Assembly (NCBI GenBank): GCA_050730655.1
Contig: JBOHNL010000015.1
Span: forward strand, 25,914 to 89,913
Reading direction: 5' to 3'
Length of the DNA stretch: 64,000 nucleotides
From: JAFEBO01 sp050730655
GTDB lineage: Bacteria > Planctomycetota > Phycisphaerae > Phycisphaerales > UBA1924
A program made the position numbers and the translations under genes. The notes below the pieces were generated by a model, which did no database searches, was not told the DNA's origin, and saw nothing but the letters and a program-made list of their open reading frames with translations. Shown in pieces: positions 1 through 10,175 of the stretch (its first letter is position 1; every line of letters begins with the position of its first letter).

Positions 1-1
1 G

Positions 2-901
2 GGCGAGTCGCCGCCGGTTGATGTGCTCATTCTCGACGGAGTACTGCCCCCTCTCTCGAACATGTCGAATGCCGCGGGTCTGCCGCCCGGCCGATTCCTC
101 GTACTCGGAAACGTGCCCAGCGCGCTCGCGTCAAAGGACACGCCGCCTTCGCCGCTTACAGATAAGGGCAAAGCAGGCAACGCCACCATCGTCGATTGGC
201 AGCGCACGCACCCCGCGCTCCGCAACGTCACGCTCGATTCAGTCTTCATCGCCGAATCGCGCGATGTCGATGTTCGTCCCGGCTCCACGGCCGTCACCAT
301 CGCCCGCACCGAGCGCGGCCCGGCCATCATCGAACTCTCCAGCGGCCCCACCCGTGCCCTCATCGTCCCGTTTGATATCAGCGCCTCGTCCTGGCCCCTG
401 GATGTCAGTTTCGTGGTCTTCCTCGCCTCCGCCCTCGACTATCTGGGCGGAGATGCCATCGCTGGCGCGAGCGATGCCACGCAAATGGGCGCGACCGTTT
501 CCGAAAGACTCCCGGCAGGGGCGACCGACATCCGTCTGCTCCCCCCGCCCGGCGTGGAGGATCAGACCGAAACGGCTCTGTCTCCCCTGCCCGACGGCAC
601 AGTGGTCTTTGGACCAATCCGCCGCGCCGGGGTGTATCGGCTCACGTGGAAAGGAGGCGCAGCGCCGGGCGATCTACAGGAAAGTGGCAGAACCATTCGG
701 CGCATCCCCGCCAACCTTCTTGATCCTCAGGAATCGGTCGTGGCGGCAACGCGGTCGGTCGAACTTGCCAGCCGCGTGGTGGCTTCTTCGGGCGACGGGG
801 CGTTCAAGGGGGATCAACGCCTGTGGCCGTGGATGATTCTCGGGTGCGCGGGGCTGTTGATGCTCGAGTGGTTCATTTACAACCGCAAAGTTCATATCTG
901 A
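2..901 (+). CDS. BatA-like membrane protein, C-terminal part (5' end outside window)
   Basis: The reading frame is open from the first bases of the window, so the true start lies upstream. The visible 299 residues begin inside a conserved core (VDVLILDG) and look like the C-terminal part of a BatA/aerotolerance-type protein: beta-rich extracytoplasmic sequence, then a single transmembrane helix close to the C-terminus (WPWMILGCAGLLMLEWF) and a short basic tail. In many planctomycetes such proteins follow a MoxR ATPase and a DUF58 protein. The next gene begins 38 bases downstream on the same strand, so an operon is likely. The family call rests on architecture and neighbours, because the diagnostic N-terminal domain is not in the window. 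Confidence 0.6.
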   Translation, partial: GESPPVDVLILDGVLPPLSNMSNAAGLPPGRFLVLGNVPSALASKDTPPSPLTDKGKAGNATIVDWQRTHPALRNVTLDSVFIAESRDVDVRPGSTAVTIARTERGPAIIELSSGPTRALIVPFDISASSWPLDVSFVVFLASALDYLGGDAIAGASDATQMGATVSERLPAGATDIRLLPPPGVEDQTETALSPLPDGTVVFGPIRRAGVYRLTWKGGAAPGDLQESGRTIRRIPANLLDPQESVVAATRSVELASRVVASSGDGAFKGDQRLWPWMILGCAGLLMLEWFIYNRKVHI

Positions 902-939
902 CGCTTCCGTCTGCATTCCGCCTTCGTGCGCTTTGGCTC

Positions 940-3360
940 ATGCGAATCCGCAATTTCATTCTCGCCTGCGCTGCGTGTGCTTTCGCCGCGCCATGTGTGC
1001 GTGCAAACGCCCCCCCGCGCACGTTCGAGCAGGAGCCGATTCCCGCCACGCCGCGCGCCGATGTAAAACGCGCTGCAACGATCGAGGCTGTCCGCTTTGG
1101 CTTTGATGGATACCTCCTGTCCGATGCGTGGGCACCGGTACGTATCTATCTCAGCGGCAACCCGAACGTCAACACCGGCGCATTTGCCGGGACTTTGACG
1201 ATTGATTTTGCTCAGGATGCGACGCAGAGCGCGAGCATCACCACAACTATTTCGACAACGCCGGGACGTGTGACGCCTGTCGAAATCATCGCCGCGATTC
1301 CTCGTGCGACGCCGTCTGTCCGACTCCAGCTGCGAAATGAATCCGGACGCGTTGTGCACGAGCGCTTGTACTGGAACTCACAATTTGGCGACCCGCAGCT
1401 TCCTGCAAGCCTTCTCGGCGGCGTTCAGATGATTGTGGCGATTGCCGATCGATCCGGCGCCGAACCGAGCATCGCCCGTGCGATTCGACATCCGGAGGCG
1501 TGGGAAGAACGCGGAGTCGATGTTCAGAAACAGGGAGAGGCGAAGTTAACGATCGCGGATCGTCTCGTCGCCTGCGTTGTGCACGACGAGGAATTGCCGA
1601 CCAGTGAATATGGCTTTGACGGCGTGGCGATGGTTGCGGCCCGATCGGATGTGCTCGGATCTCTTTCACTTCCCCGCGCGGCAGCGCTCGCAGCTTGGGT
1701 GCAATCCGGCGGATGCCTCGTCGTGCTGGCGGGCGCCGATCCGCAGGTGTGGCTTCGTACGTTCCTGCCGCAGCCACCAATCGAGCTTCTCGATTCATCA
1801 CCGCTCGAACTCGAACAGGAGCAACCTCCTAAGGCCCGGTCGAGCATGGGCGCGATGACCGGGCGAGTGATTCGGTTGACTCGACCGATTTCCGAATCGG
1901 GTTGGCGAGCGGGACTTCCGACGACGAAATCGGTTCGTCACGATGGCGAACTGGTCGATGGCTTGCTCGCGCAAGGCCCCGCAGGATTCGGATGGATCGT
2001 GGTGCTCGGGATTGATCCCGCAACTCTTGGGACAACTTCAGCGGATCTGACGCGCAACTGGAATATGGTGTTGCAGCACGCACTCGCGGAGGCCGCGGGT
2101 CGCCGATGGCTTGAACCCGATCAATACTGGCGAGCACGCGGGAGTGGGCAGGATGAATCCGCACGCCTCGCGGTCCGAACTGCTCTCGATAGTCTCACCG
2201 AGATTCCAGCGATCGGTGATGGCGCGTTTCTCTCGATTGTGGTTTTCCTCCTGCTTCTTGCCGTCGCGATCGGGCCGTTCGACGCGATGGTTCTGAGGCG
2301 AATTAACCTGCGCGCCTGGTCGTGGGCCACCGCGCTCGGCTGGATCGCGCTCGCATCGCTGCTTGCGGCGGTCATTCCGCCGATGATTCGGAGCGGCAAT
2401 TCCACATCGGGTCGGCTTCGCGTCGTCGATGTTGTGCAAGATCACGATCGTGCATTGCCGATACAGCAAACGGCGCTCACATCGATCTTTTCGAACTCAA
2501 CGGCGAGCATTTCGCTCGTCGACCCGGGCCGTGACAAAGAGCCCCCGATCGGCTGGTTTCGGGGCGCATCCGCGGCATACATGAATGAACGCGGCGGTTC
2601 ACAGCCACTTTCGACTTTCGAAACGTTCGAATCGGAAATCCGACTGTCCGACGCGCTACCGATGCGAAACAATGCGCCGAGCCCGCTTGAACCTATGTCG
2701 ATGGCGCAGTGGACACTGCGGTCATTCATGAGCACGAGCGTCGGCACGCCGAACGCGGCGCCGTCGGTGAAGTTGTCGAAGGTCGGCGGCAAGTGGATCA
2801 TCGCAATCGGCGGCCTCACCGGCAAAAGCGTCGAAGGGAATCTCCGAGTCGGCGGCGATCGCTTCATGCTTGGCTCACAAGAGATTTCGATCATGCCCGA
2901 ACCGATTGAATTCCGAGAAGTCGTCAAGCGTGCCCCGGACAGTCGGTGGAACGCACGCCTCACGCACAAGAACTCTCCCGATGAATTTGAGCCGGATGCG
3001 GTTTTTTCGCCGGGCGACCTGCTCGAACTGCCCGCCTCTCGCACGCGATCTCGCGCGGTCGAAGCGCTCATTGCCTCCGGCGGATGGGCGTGCGTCGAAC
3101 TTTTCGAGACGAAGAACACGCCATCGCTCGAGGTCCACTCGAAGGGCGCGTTCGTTGCAACCGAATCTACATTGTGGCGAATTCTGGTGCCGCTTGCGGT
3201 CGAGGATCGCACGCGCCCGTTGCCGCTCCTTACCGCCGGAGTGAACTCGCCCGCCACTCGCACCCCCGCTCTTGTCCCCACTCCAAACTCTGTCCCGGGA
3301 TCGCCACCGATCGCCGCACCAGTTCCGCCTCACCTACCCGCCACGAAGGGCAATCCATGA
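940..3360 (+). CDS. Large exported protein with two mid-protein membrane helices
   Basis: This 806-residue protein starts at the ATG at 940, chosen over an upstream in-frame start because it opens a clean signal peptide (MRIRNFILACAACAFAAP). A long, probably periplasmic region follows. Two hydrophobic helices lie around residues 430-485 (LSIVVFLLLLAVAIGPF and WIALASLLAAVIPPMI), then a second soluble half and a Pro-rich tail. I recognise no catalytic motif. Its stop overlaps the start of the ABC ATPase gene (ATGA), so the two are almost certainly translationally coupled. Large auxiliary proteins with this layout accompany ABC-2 exporters and BatA-like proteins in planctomycetes. A role as the extracytoplasmic part of that complex is inference. 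Confidence 0.6.
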   Translation: MRIRNFILACAACAFAAPCVRANAPPRTFEQEPIPATPRADVKRAATIEAVRFGFDGYLLSDAWAPVRIYLSGNPNVNTGAFAGTLTIDFAQDATQSASITTTISTTPGRVTPVEIIAAIPRATPSVRLQLRNESGRVVHERLYWNSQFGDPQLPASLLGGVQMIVAIADRSGAEPSIARAIRHPEAWEERGVDVQKQGEAKLTIADRLVACVVHDEELPTSEYGFDGVAMVAARSDVLGSLSLPRAAALAAWVQSGGCLVVLAGADPQVWLRTFLPQPPIELLDSSPLELEQEQPPKARSSMGAMTGRVIRLTRPISESGWRAGLPTTKSVRHDGELVDGLLAQGPAGFGWIVVLGIDPATLGTTSADLTRNWNMVLQHALAEAAGRRWLEPDQYWRARGSGQDESARLAVRTALDSLTEIPAIGDGAFLSIVVFLLLLAVAIGPFDAMVLRRINLRAWSWATALGWIALASLLAAVIPPMIRSGNSTSGRLRVVDVVQDHDRALPIQQTALTSIFSNSTASISLVDPGRDKEPPIGWFRGASAAYMNERGGSQPLSTFETFESEIRLSDALPMRNNAPSPLEPMSMAQWTLRSFMSTSVGTPNAAPSVKLSKVGGKWIIAIGGLTGKSVEGNLRVGGDRFMLGSQEISIMPEPIEFREVVKRAPDSRWNARLTHKNSPDEFEPDAVFSPGDLLELPASRTRSRAVEALIASGGWACVELFETKNTPSLEVHSKGAFVATESTLWRILVPLAVEDRTRPLPLLTAGVNSPATRTPALVPTPNSVPGSPPIAAPVPPHLPATKGNP

Positions 3361-4343
3361 TCGCCACAAAGTCTCTGACGAAGCGCTTTGGCTCGCTTGT
3401 CGCGCTGGATGATCTCACGCTCGAGATCGGTCCGGGCGAGATCTTCGGTTTCATTGGGCCCAACGGCGCCGGCAAGTCGACGACCATGAAGGTTCTGGCC
3501 TGCTTGCTCAAGCAGGATTCGGGTGAAGCGTTTGTCTGCGGCAAGAACACGAAGAAGGACGCCGACGCGATTCGCCGCCTGGTCGGCTACATGCCCGATT
3601 TTCTTGGCGTGTACGACGATCTCACGGTGGATGAGTATCTGCAGTTCTTCGCATCAGCCTTCAGCGTGCCTCGCGCGCGACGGCGCTCCGTGATCGATCA
3701 GGTTCTCGAACTCACCGATCTCACCGAGAAAAAGCACGCGATGGTCGATTCGCTTTCGCGCGGGATGCAGCAGCGTCTTGGTGTTGCACGGGTTCTGATT
3801 CACGAGCCGCAGGTCCTGCTTCTGGACGAACCCGCGAGCGGGCTTGATCCGCGTGCACGAATTGAGATGCGTTCGCTTCTCATTGAGCTCCGAAAAATGG
3901 GCAAGAGCCTTATGGTCAGTTCGCACATCTTGAGCGAACTCGCCGAGATGTGCACGTCGATCGGAATCATCGAGCGGGGCAAATTGCTCTACTCGGGTTC
4001 GATCGCGGACGCGTATGCGAAGGTGCGATCTGCCGCGATCGATGTGGGTGACGGGTGCGCTGCGGAGAAGGGTCCGCGAGAGCGGCTCGTTGTCGTGCTC
4101 CATCGATCGTCTGCACCGGCCGAGACGATCGCTTTAGCGCTTCGTGCCGATTCGCGGGTGGCTGCGGTTGTTGTCGATTCCCCCACCGCTCTCTCGATTG
4201 ATATCAACATCACAGAGGCGGATGGCCACGCGTTTGCGACTGATCTTCTCACCACCAGTGGCGCTCGCATTCACAGTCTTGCGCCGGCCGAAATCAAATT
4301 GGAAGACGCGTTCCTCAAGCTCACGACCGGCGCAATCCACTAA
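3357..4343 (+). CDS. ABC transporter ATP-binding protein
   Basis: The 328-residue nucleotide-binding subunit has a Walker A motif (GPNGAGKST, residues about 37-45), a signature motif LSRGMQQR, Walker B LLLDEP followed by the D-loop region SGLDPRAR, and an H-loop histidine in SSHILSE. It belongs to the CcmA/gliding-type family that pairs with ABC-2 permeases. About 100 residues follow the core, as in drug or polysaccharide exporters of this class. The ATG overlaps the previous stop, and an ABC-2 permease begins 5 bases after its own stop, which fits one cotranscribed exporter. The substrate cannot be read from the sequence. Confidence 0.92.
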   Translation: MIATKSLTKRFGSLVALDDLTLEIGPGEIFGFIGPNGAGKSTTMKVLACLLKQDSGEAFVCGKNTKKDADAIRRLVGYMPDFLGVYDDLTVDEYLQFFASAFSVPRARRRSVIDQVLELTDLTEKKHAMVDSLSRGMQQRLGVARVLIHEPQVLLLDEPASGLDPRARIEMRSLLIELRKMGKSLMVSSHILSELAEMCTSIGIIERGKLLYSGSIADAYAKVRSAAIDVGDGCAAEKGPRERLVVVLHRSSAPAETIALALRADSRVAAVVVDSPTALSIDINITEADGHAFATDLLTTSGARIHSLAPAEIKLEDAFLKLTTGAIH

Positions 4344-4348
4344 ACTCC

Positions 4349-6139
4349 GTGATCCATTCCATCATCCAACTCGTTCCCCGCGGGCTCTTCGGACCGGTCT
4401 TCGATCGCGAAATCCGCGTCGTATCTCGGCACGTTTCGTCGTTCTGGGTACGCGCGCTTTATACGCTCGGGCTCGCAGCGCTCGCGACGCTCGTCTATTT
4501 CGTGATGACCGTTGAGATCCGCTTCAACAACAGCGGAAGGGCTTCGTCGCTCCAGCAATTGCAGATGTTCGCGCCGACCGTTGGCGCGTTTTTCGCTTGG
4601 TTTCAATTCGTCATCATGTGCTTTGTCGCCTCCACGCTCACAGCGGGCTCGATCTGCGATGAGCGCCGAAAGGGATCGCTGTCATCGCTGCTCGCAACGC
4701 CGCTTTCGCCGGCGCAGATCGTGCTGGGGAAGTTTTCAGGACGCCTGGTCCAGCTGATCATTTTGATTGCCGCGGGCATGCCGCTGCTGCTGGCGGTGAG
4801 GCTGTTCGGCGGAATCTCGCCCGGTTTCATCATCTCGGCGACGATTCTAACGATGACCACTGCGTTCGTTCATGCGAGTATCGCGCTGGCAGCCTCAGCG
4901 AGGGTGCGGTCGTCCACCACGGCTGCAAGCTCGGGCTTCGTGACCGGCGTCGTCTGGTGCTTCGCGCCGATGATTCTGACGCTCCTGCTCTCCATTGGCT
5001 CGAACGGCCCAAGAACGTACAGAATCATGCCGCTCAGCCCGTATTTCAGCCTTGGTATGGAGACCGCGGCATCGTTCGGGGCGACGAACATGCCGATGTT
5101 TGGCGCGGGCGACTGGCTGTACGCCGCGGCATACAACGTATTCGGATGCATCCTGTTTCTGTGGATTGCGGCGGCGAGACTTCGGAAGATCGCACTCACG
5201 GGCGGCGAATCGCTCCCGGCGAGAGCGCCGAAGAAGCGAGCGCTCGCGGCGATCGCTGCATCCGCCGGCGGTGTTACTCGTGCCGCGTCCGACGACTTGA
5301 CCGTTTCGGACAACCCGCTTCAATGGCGCGAGCTGCGCCAGCGCATGTTCATTCGGCGCTGGCATCCGTGGGTGGTTGTGATCTGCACGTCGCTTCTTTT
5401 GGCGTACGTCTATCGAGAGTCGGGCATCCACGAAAGCGGGGTGTTTTACGCCATCTCCGCAATCTCGCTCGCACTGCTTTTTTTCCAGGCTTCGCTGATT
5501 GCTGCCAACTCGATCGCTGGGGAGCGTGAATCACGCTCGCTTGAAGTGCTGCTGACGACGCCTCTCACGGCCCGCAAGATCATTTTTGCGAAGTGGCTCG
5601 GTGCGCTCCGGCGTGTGTCACCCATTGCGATCCTCTATTTCGCGATCGCCCTTTGCTGCGCGGTCCTTCCGGGCACCTTTCATTTCGTTCTCCTCGTTCA
5701 TCTTCTGTTGATTATCGTGCCGCCGATCCTGTTTATGGTCGCGACCGGTGTTTGGCTCAGCGTGGTCTCCAAACGCAGCACAGTCGCAGCGACGCTCAAT
5801 CTAGCGATCAGCCTGGTGCTTTGGGTTGGCGTTCCGATGGTCATTCTCTCTGTTGCCAGCATGTTCCGCCAGTTTGCCCATGCCCCGCCCCCAGACGAGT
5901 GGCTCGGTGTCCTGTTCATCTGGAATCCGGCGCCGATGGTCGTGACCGCCATTCAGGGGGCTATCTACGGTCCCTGGGATCAGATCGGTGCTGGAAACTA
6001 CCGGAGCTTCATCCACTTCGACTTCTGGACGTTCACGGCCACGACTGTCGGCTTCGCGGGCTTGTATTGCCTGCTGGCACGGATGGCGCTGCGTGGAGCG
6101 GCCGGATCGCTCGCCCGCCGGACCAATCGGGCCGGATAG
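4349..6139 (+). CDS. ABC-2 type permease, tandem fused double unit
   Basis: This 596-residue membrane protein starts at a GTG and contains at least ten hydrophobic segments. The two halves resemble each other. A cytoplasmic motif in the first half (SICDERRKGSLSSLLATPLS) returns in the second as SIAGERESRSLEVLLTTPLT, each followed by a lysine-containing helix and more membrane spans. That motif is typical of ABC-2 permeases that work with CcmA-like ATPases, usually as homodimers of about 250-300 residues. Here two permease units appear fused into one chain. It lies directly behind its ATPase gene. The exporter's substrate is unknown. Confidence 0.88.
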   Translation: MIHSIIQLVPRGLFGPVFDREIRVVSRHVSSFWVRALYTLGLAALATLVYFVMTVEIRFNNSGRASSLQQLQMFAPTVGAFFAWFQFVIMCFVASTLTAGSICDERRKGSLSSLLATPLSPAQIVLGKFSGRLVQLIILIAAGMPLLLAVRLFGGISPGFIISATILTMTTAFVHASIALAASARVRSSTTAASSGFVTGVVWCFAPMILTLLLSIGSNGPRTYRIMPLSPYFSLGMETAASFGATNMPMFGAGDWLYAAAYNVFGCILFLWIAAARLRKIALTGGESLPARAPKKRALAAIAASAGGVTRAASDDLTVSDNPLQWRELRQRMFIRRWHPWVVVICTSLLLAYVYRESGIHESGVFYAISAISLALLFFQASLIAANSIAGERESRSLEVLLTTPLTARKIIFAKWLGALRRVSPIAILYFAIALCCAVLPGTFHFVLLVHLLLIIVPPILFMVATGVWLSVVSKRSTVAATLNLAISLVLWVGVPMVILSVASMFRQFAHAPPPDEWLGVLFIWNPAPMVVTAIQGAIYGPWDQIGAGNYRSFIHFDFWTFTATTVGFAGLYCLLARMALRGAAGSLARRTNRAG

Positions 6140-6370
6140 AGCACTTTCTCGCCAGGTGTAACGCACGCTTTCCGGTGATTCCGGCGAGCTCGGATGCACA
6201 AGCCCCTTCACTTCGTTCGGGCTCGTACGGCAAGCGGCGGGTGGCTTGGACAGCTTTTTCCGCAAGGCTATGGCTGAGGTGATCCCGCTCTACCCCAACC
6301 TTCTTAGTTTCTCCCGCCATCCGGCCGATAGAACTCGTGCGCGATAGTTGCGCACTTGGCCCGCAATCCG

Positions 6371-9256
6371 ATGCTCCGCAAACACTTCCAACCCGCACTC
6401 GCTCTCGCTGCCGCGGCACTCGCGATTCCGATCGCGTCACTGGCGCAGTCGCCCAGCCAGCTCACCACGACGTCGGAGGCGGCTCGGCCGTCGGCGGCAG
6501 GGCGCGTTGTCCGATTTTTCGATTTTGAAGAGCGCGAGACCAACCCGAATCCAGTTCCCCGATTCTGGACGCGCAATCAGGATCAGGTCGACCGTCCGCA
6601 CCCGGGCTTTCCCCGGTTCAATCCCATCGAACTCGATGAACTGCAGGATGAGCCCGCCGCAACGCGCGGCTGCGTTCGGCTCTCCACGCGGGGTGGCTCG
6701 ACGTCGCTCATCTTGGATGGCGGCGTGATTCCGGTGTTTAAGGACGCTGACTACTTGGTCGGCGCGCGGGTCCGCACGGACGGCCTTGAGTATGCGCGCG
6801 GAGCGCTCGCTGTGCGTTTCCTGGATGAGAAGCTTCGCCCAATCGAAGGAAGCGAGCAGTTATCGACTCCGGTCCTCTCGCAGGGGCGTTGGGCGAATTT
6901 GTCCGTGCACATCCGGGGCGAATTCCCGACTGCCGCGTTTGTACAGTTTGAGTTGCTTCTGCTGCAGCCGGACCAGTTGCTGGCGCGTACGACGCCTGCG
7001 ATCAGCGCGCCCGCGGAATCAGCCGCGAAAACCGCGTCGAAGCCGGACCAGACTCGCTCGCTTGATCGCTCGATCGAATTGCGAAAGCAGGATCTGAGCG
7101 GCTCGGCGTACTTCGACGATGTCAGCATCGTGCAGTTGCCTCGGCTGGAACTGACGACGCAATCGTGCACCAACATCATCGCGGCTCCGGAACACCCGAC
7201 GATCCAGTTGCTCGTGCGCGATCTCACGGGTGAATCACTCGCGGGCAAGCTCATCCTGCTCGATGCATCGGGCCGGACCGTCGACACGCGGGCGCTGTCG
7301 ATTGGTGAAGGCCGCAGCAAAGGGAATTCATGGAGCCCGGTGCTGCCCGGTTATGGCTGGTATCGGGCGGTGCTGGATATGTCGAACTCGATGTCGCGTG
7401 TGGGCGCGACCTACATCGACTTCGCTTGGCTGCCACCGAAACCGGATCCCGCGCCGGGTTTTGGGTATTCGCCCTCGGTGTCGACTCCTCGTTTCTGGCT
7501 CCTTTCGCGCGATGTTCCGACCACGTCCTATGCGCTGCTGGCGGCGGCGTGCCGCGACGTACGAATTGACGGGTTGAGTTTGCCGGTCTGGACACCCGAT
7601 CTGACACCGGCGCTCGTCCCCGGCCGATCGGGTGCGCTGCGCCCGCTCGTGGACGCGTTCCGATCTGACAGGCTTGATCTGGCGTTTTCGCTGCCGCTCG
7701 TGCCCAAATCGGCGACGGATCCGAAGGCGATTGTCGCGCCGGATCCGTGGACGGTGATGGTGACGCAGCCGAACGTTGCACGCCCGTTGCTCGACGAATT
7801 CCTCGATGCGTACGGACAAACCGTGCAGCGCTGGCAGATCGGGTGGTTCGGGTCGCGCGAGTTTCCGGCGCGCGCCACGTTTCAGTCGGGTCTGGTTACG
7901 ATCGAATCGATGTTGAGCAAGCTGGTACCCGGTCCGATCGTGGTGGTACCGACGACGCTCGAAGATCTTGCGGCGGCATCGAGCGTGCCGGGCTTTGAAC
8001 CGGCGGTATATATGCCTCATGACGCGCTGCCGGCATCGTGTGCGCTGGCGATCGATGCATGGAAGGACCGGGGGAACCCGGCGTCGCAGGGTTCTCGCCG
8101 TCTAATGGCGGCGCTCGCGAGCGCGCCCGAACAGCAGCTCGACGCGTCGGACGCCGCGGCATCGCTCGCCAAGCGCGCGGTGCGTGTGTGGGCGGCTGCG
8201 ACGAAGAAGCGTGAGAAGACAGGTCCACAGGACACAGTCAGCATCGGCCTTGCAGACCCGTGGACTGTTCGAGGCGAGCGCACGGCGCAGCTGATGCCCC
8301 GCCCCGAACTTGCCGCGTGGCGCGCGATCATCGATCGGCTCTCCAGCCGGGAATTTGTCTGCGAGTTTCCGCTGCCGGGGTCGGGCGAGGCGTACCTCTT
8401 TGCGGATCGCGGCGGCGGGCAGAATTCGGGTCTGCTTGTCTTGTGGAACGATGCATCTCTTCCCGAACAGGTCAAGTTGCAGAGCTATCTCGGACCCGGG
8501 CCGGTCGAGATCGTCGATGTGTTCGGCAACCGAACACCCCTGAATGATCCCGCGCACGCGCCGATCGCGATTTCGTCTTCACCCGTGTTCATCGAAGGCG
8601 TTGATGCCGGATTGCTGCACTTCGTCGCGCGGTTTGTGATCGATCCGCCGTTGCTGTCGATGACCAGCCCGGAAACACAGCACAACATTCAGGTCACGAA
8701 CACCTGGCCGGTTCCGATCAGCGGCACGCTGCAACTGCTCGAGCCGGGTGGCGCGGGAAGTTCGGTGCGGCGGGACAGGACCTGGCGCATCAGCCCGCGG
8801 TCGTTCTCGTTCGCGCTCGCTCCGGGCGAAATCGCAAATCTCCCGATGACTGTTTCGTTTGGTTCGGCAGAAGAAGTCGGCACCAAGCCGTTCATCTTCA
8901 ACGTCGAACTCGCGGCCGGACATTCATATGAGCCGTTCCGGGTTTCGGCTCGCATGGAACTGGGCCTGCGCGACATTTCGTTCTCGGTGACCGCAACCCC
9001 GCGAGGCGACGATGTCGTGCTCGAGGCGACGATCAGCAATCAGTCGCGGGCGCCGCTGACGCTGTTGATGACAGCGTTTCCTCCCGAGATGCCTCGCCAG
9101 CAGGTCGATGTGGGCGAGGTGCTGCCGGGAAACCAGGTGATCCACCGGTTCACGCTTCGCAATGTCTATCCGAGTCACAAAGGCCAACGGATCCCGGTGG
9201 CGATCGCGGATCCCGAAGCGGGGATTCGGATCAACCGGTCGGTCGTCATCCCTTGA
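6371..9256 (+). CDS. Secreted protein of unknown function, 961 residues
   Basis: The ATG at 6371 was chosen over an in-frame TTG at 6356 because it opens a good signal peptide (MLRKHFQPALALAAAALAIP, cleavage near SLAQS). I recognise no catalytic domain. The first third has an Asp/Trp-containing jelly-roll-like stretch ending in YFDDVSIV, a pattern often seen in carbohydrate-binding-type beta-sandwiches. The C-terminal 250 residues look like repeated Ig-like or NEW3-type beta-domains (TNTWPVPISGTLQL and similar). It sits 230 bases behind the ABC permease gene on the same strand and could be an exported or surface partner. Its 3' end overlaps the convergent methyltransferase gene by 11 bases. 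Confidence 0.65.
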   Translation: MLRKHFQPALALAAAALAIPIASLAQSPSQLTTTSEAARPSAAGRVVRFFDFEERETNPNPVPRFWTRNQDQVDRPHPGFPRFNPIELDELQDEPAATRGCVRLSTRGGSTSLILDGGVIPVFKDADYLVGARVRTDGLEYARGALAVRFLDEKLRPIEGSEQLSTPVLSQGRWANLSVHIRGEFPTAAFVQFELLLLQPDQLLARTTPAISAPAESAAKTASKPDQTRSLDRSIELRKQDLSGSAYFDDVSIVQLPRLELTTQSCTNIIAAPEHPTIQLLVRDLTGESLAGKLILLDASGRTVDTRALSIGEGRSKGNSWSPVLPGYGWYRAVLDMSNSMSRVGATYIDFAWLPPKPDPAPGFGYSPSVSTPRFWLLSRDVPTTSYALLAAACRDVRIDGLSLPVWTPDLTPALVPGRSGALRPLVDAFRSDRLDLAFSLPLVPKSATDPKAIVAPDPWTVMVTQPNVARPLLDEFLDAYGQTVQRWQIGWFGSREFPARATFQSGLVTIESMLSKLVPGPIVVVPTTLEDLAAASSVPGFEPAVYMPHDALPASCALAIDAWKDRGNPASQGSRRLMAALASAPEQQLDASDAAASLAKRAVRVWAAATKKREKTGPQDTVSIGLADPWTVRGERTAQLMPRPELAAWRAIIDRLSSREFVCEFPLPGSGEAYLFADRGGGQNSGLLVLWNDASLPEQVKLQSYLGPGPVEIVDVFGNRTPLNDPAHAPIAISSSPVFIEGVDAGLLHFVARFVIDPPLLSMTSPETQHNIQVTNTWPVPISGTLQLLEPGGAGSSVRRDRTWRISPRSFSFALAPGEIANLPMTVSFGSAEEVGTKPFIFNVELAAGHSYEPFRVSARMELGLRDISFSVTATPRGDDVVLEATISNQSRAPLTLLMTAFPPEMPRQQVDVGEVLPGNQVIHRFTLRNVYPSHKGQRIPVAIADPEAGIRINRSVVIP

Positions 9257-10175
9257 TGTTGCGTTTGCGGCGAACGGCGAGCGGGTGATCGGGGCGTGCG
9301 AGCAGCCAGATCGCATAGCCAATCCTGCCCGGATCGAACTTGGTCGCAAATTCATTCACCATGCCGATCACATGCAGACCGGATCGCTGGATCACATTCT
9401 CCCACTGCTCGCGCGAGTAGCTAAAAAGTGAGTACGAAGACGAGCGGATCTCGGTGTGGCGACCCCGTGTGATTTCGAGAACACTGTCGACGCGTTCACC
9501 CCGCGCGGCGCGGCCGTCGGCGCCCGCGGCAGGTGTGTAGTTGACGACTTGCTTCACGATCACGCCCTTGCGTGCGCCGCTCCAGATGTCTTCGGTGGGA
9601 GCTTCAAGGCCGTAGGCGCTGAGGCTAATGCCGACGGCGTAGATGCCGGCCGGCGCGAGCGAGCGCCGAATCATCTTGAGATGCCGGACCATTTCGGCGT
9701 CGCTGGAAACGTGACGGATCGAGTTGATCGGGCAAAAAGCCAGGCCGACCGATCCGGCCTTGATTTTGGGACCGAAGGCATCGAAGCGGTCTCGCCAAAT
9801 TCGCGGGGACGCGAACGCTTTGTTTCGGAATCGCGCTTTGGCGAACTTCACCATCGCCGGATCGGAATCAAAGCCGAAGACCTTCCAGCCGGGAAGGCGG
9901 ACGAGGTAGCGGCCGGTGCCGCAGGCTGGTTCGAGCGCGACACGAGGCGATCCCGCGCCGACGCGCTTCCAGACGCGGAGCATCGTGCGCACCTCAGAAG
10001 CGGTTCCGGGTTCGTGCAGGATGTCGTAGATTGCGGGATCGTCGTAGAGGCCAGATTGTGCCGCGGCTAGAGCGCGGGCACGGCGAACGCCGACCTTCCG
10101 TGACCGATTGACGGCGAATCGGGAGGTGAGGGATGTCGCTCGGTTTTGACGATCGGCTGCCAGGCGTTTGGCCAT
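9246..10175 (-). CDS. Class I SAM-dependent methyltransferase
   Basis: The 309-residue protein has a motif I glycine-rich loop (LEPACGTGRYL), an acidic residue ending the next strand (FGFDSD) and a motif with CPINSIRH, as in Rossmann-fold methyltransferases of the Methyltransf_25 type. The first about 60 residues are basic and variable. No ATG, GTG or TTG occurs between codon 1 and the conserved region, so the start at 10175 is forced. This gives a 109-base overlap with the upstream deacetylase gene. The overlap suggests coupling and perhaps a shared envelope or polysaccharide role, but the methyl acceptor is unknown. Confidence 0.82.
   Translation of the reverse strand: MAKRLAADRQNRATSLTSRFAVNRSRKVGVRRARALAAAQSGLYDDPAIYDILHEPGTASEVRTMLRVWKRVGAGSPRVALEPACGTGRYLVRLPGWKVFGFDSDPAMVKFAKARFRNKAFASPRIWRDRFDAFGPKIKAGSVGLAFCPINSIRHVSSDAEMVRHLKMIRRSLAPAGIYAVGISLSAYGLEAPTEDIWSGARKGVIVKQVVNYTPAAGADGRAARGERVDSVLEITRGRHTEIRSSSYSLFSYSREQWENVIQRSGLHVIGMVNEFATKFDPGRIGYAIWLLARPDHPLAVRRKRNIKG

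Noticed and set aside
823..939. N-terminal extension of the 806-residue protein from 823
   Set aside because: It overlaps the end of the previous gene and places a polar leader before a perfect signal peptide.
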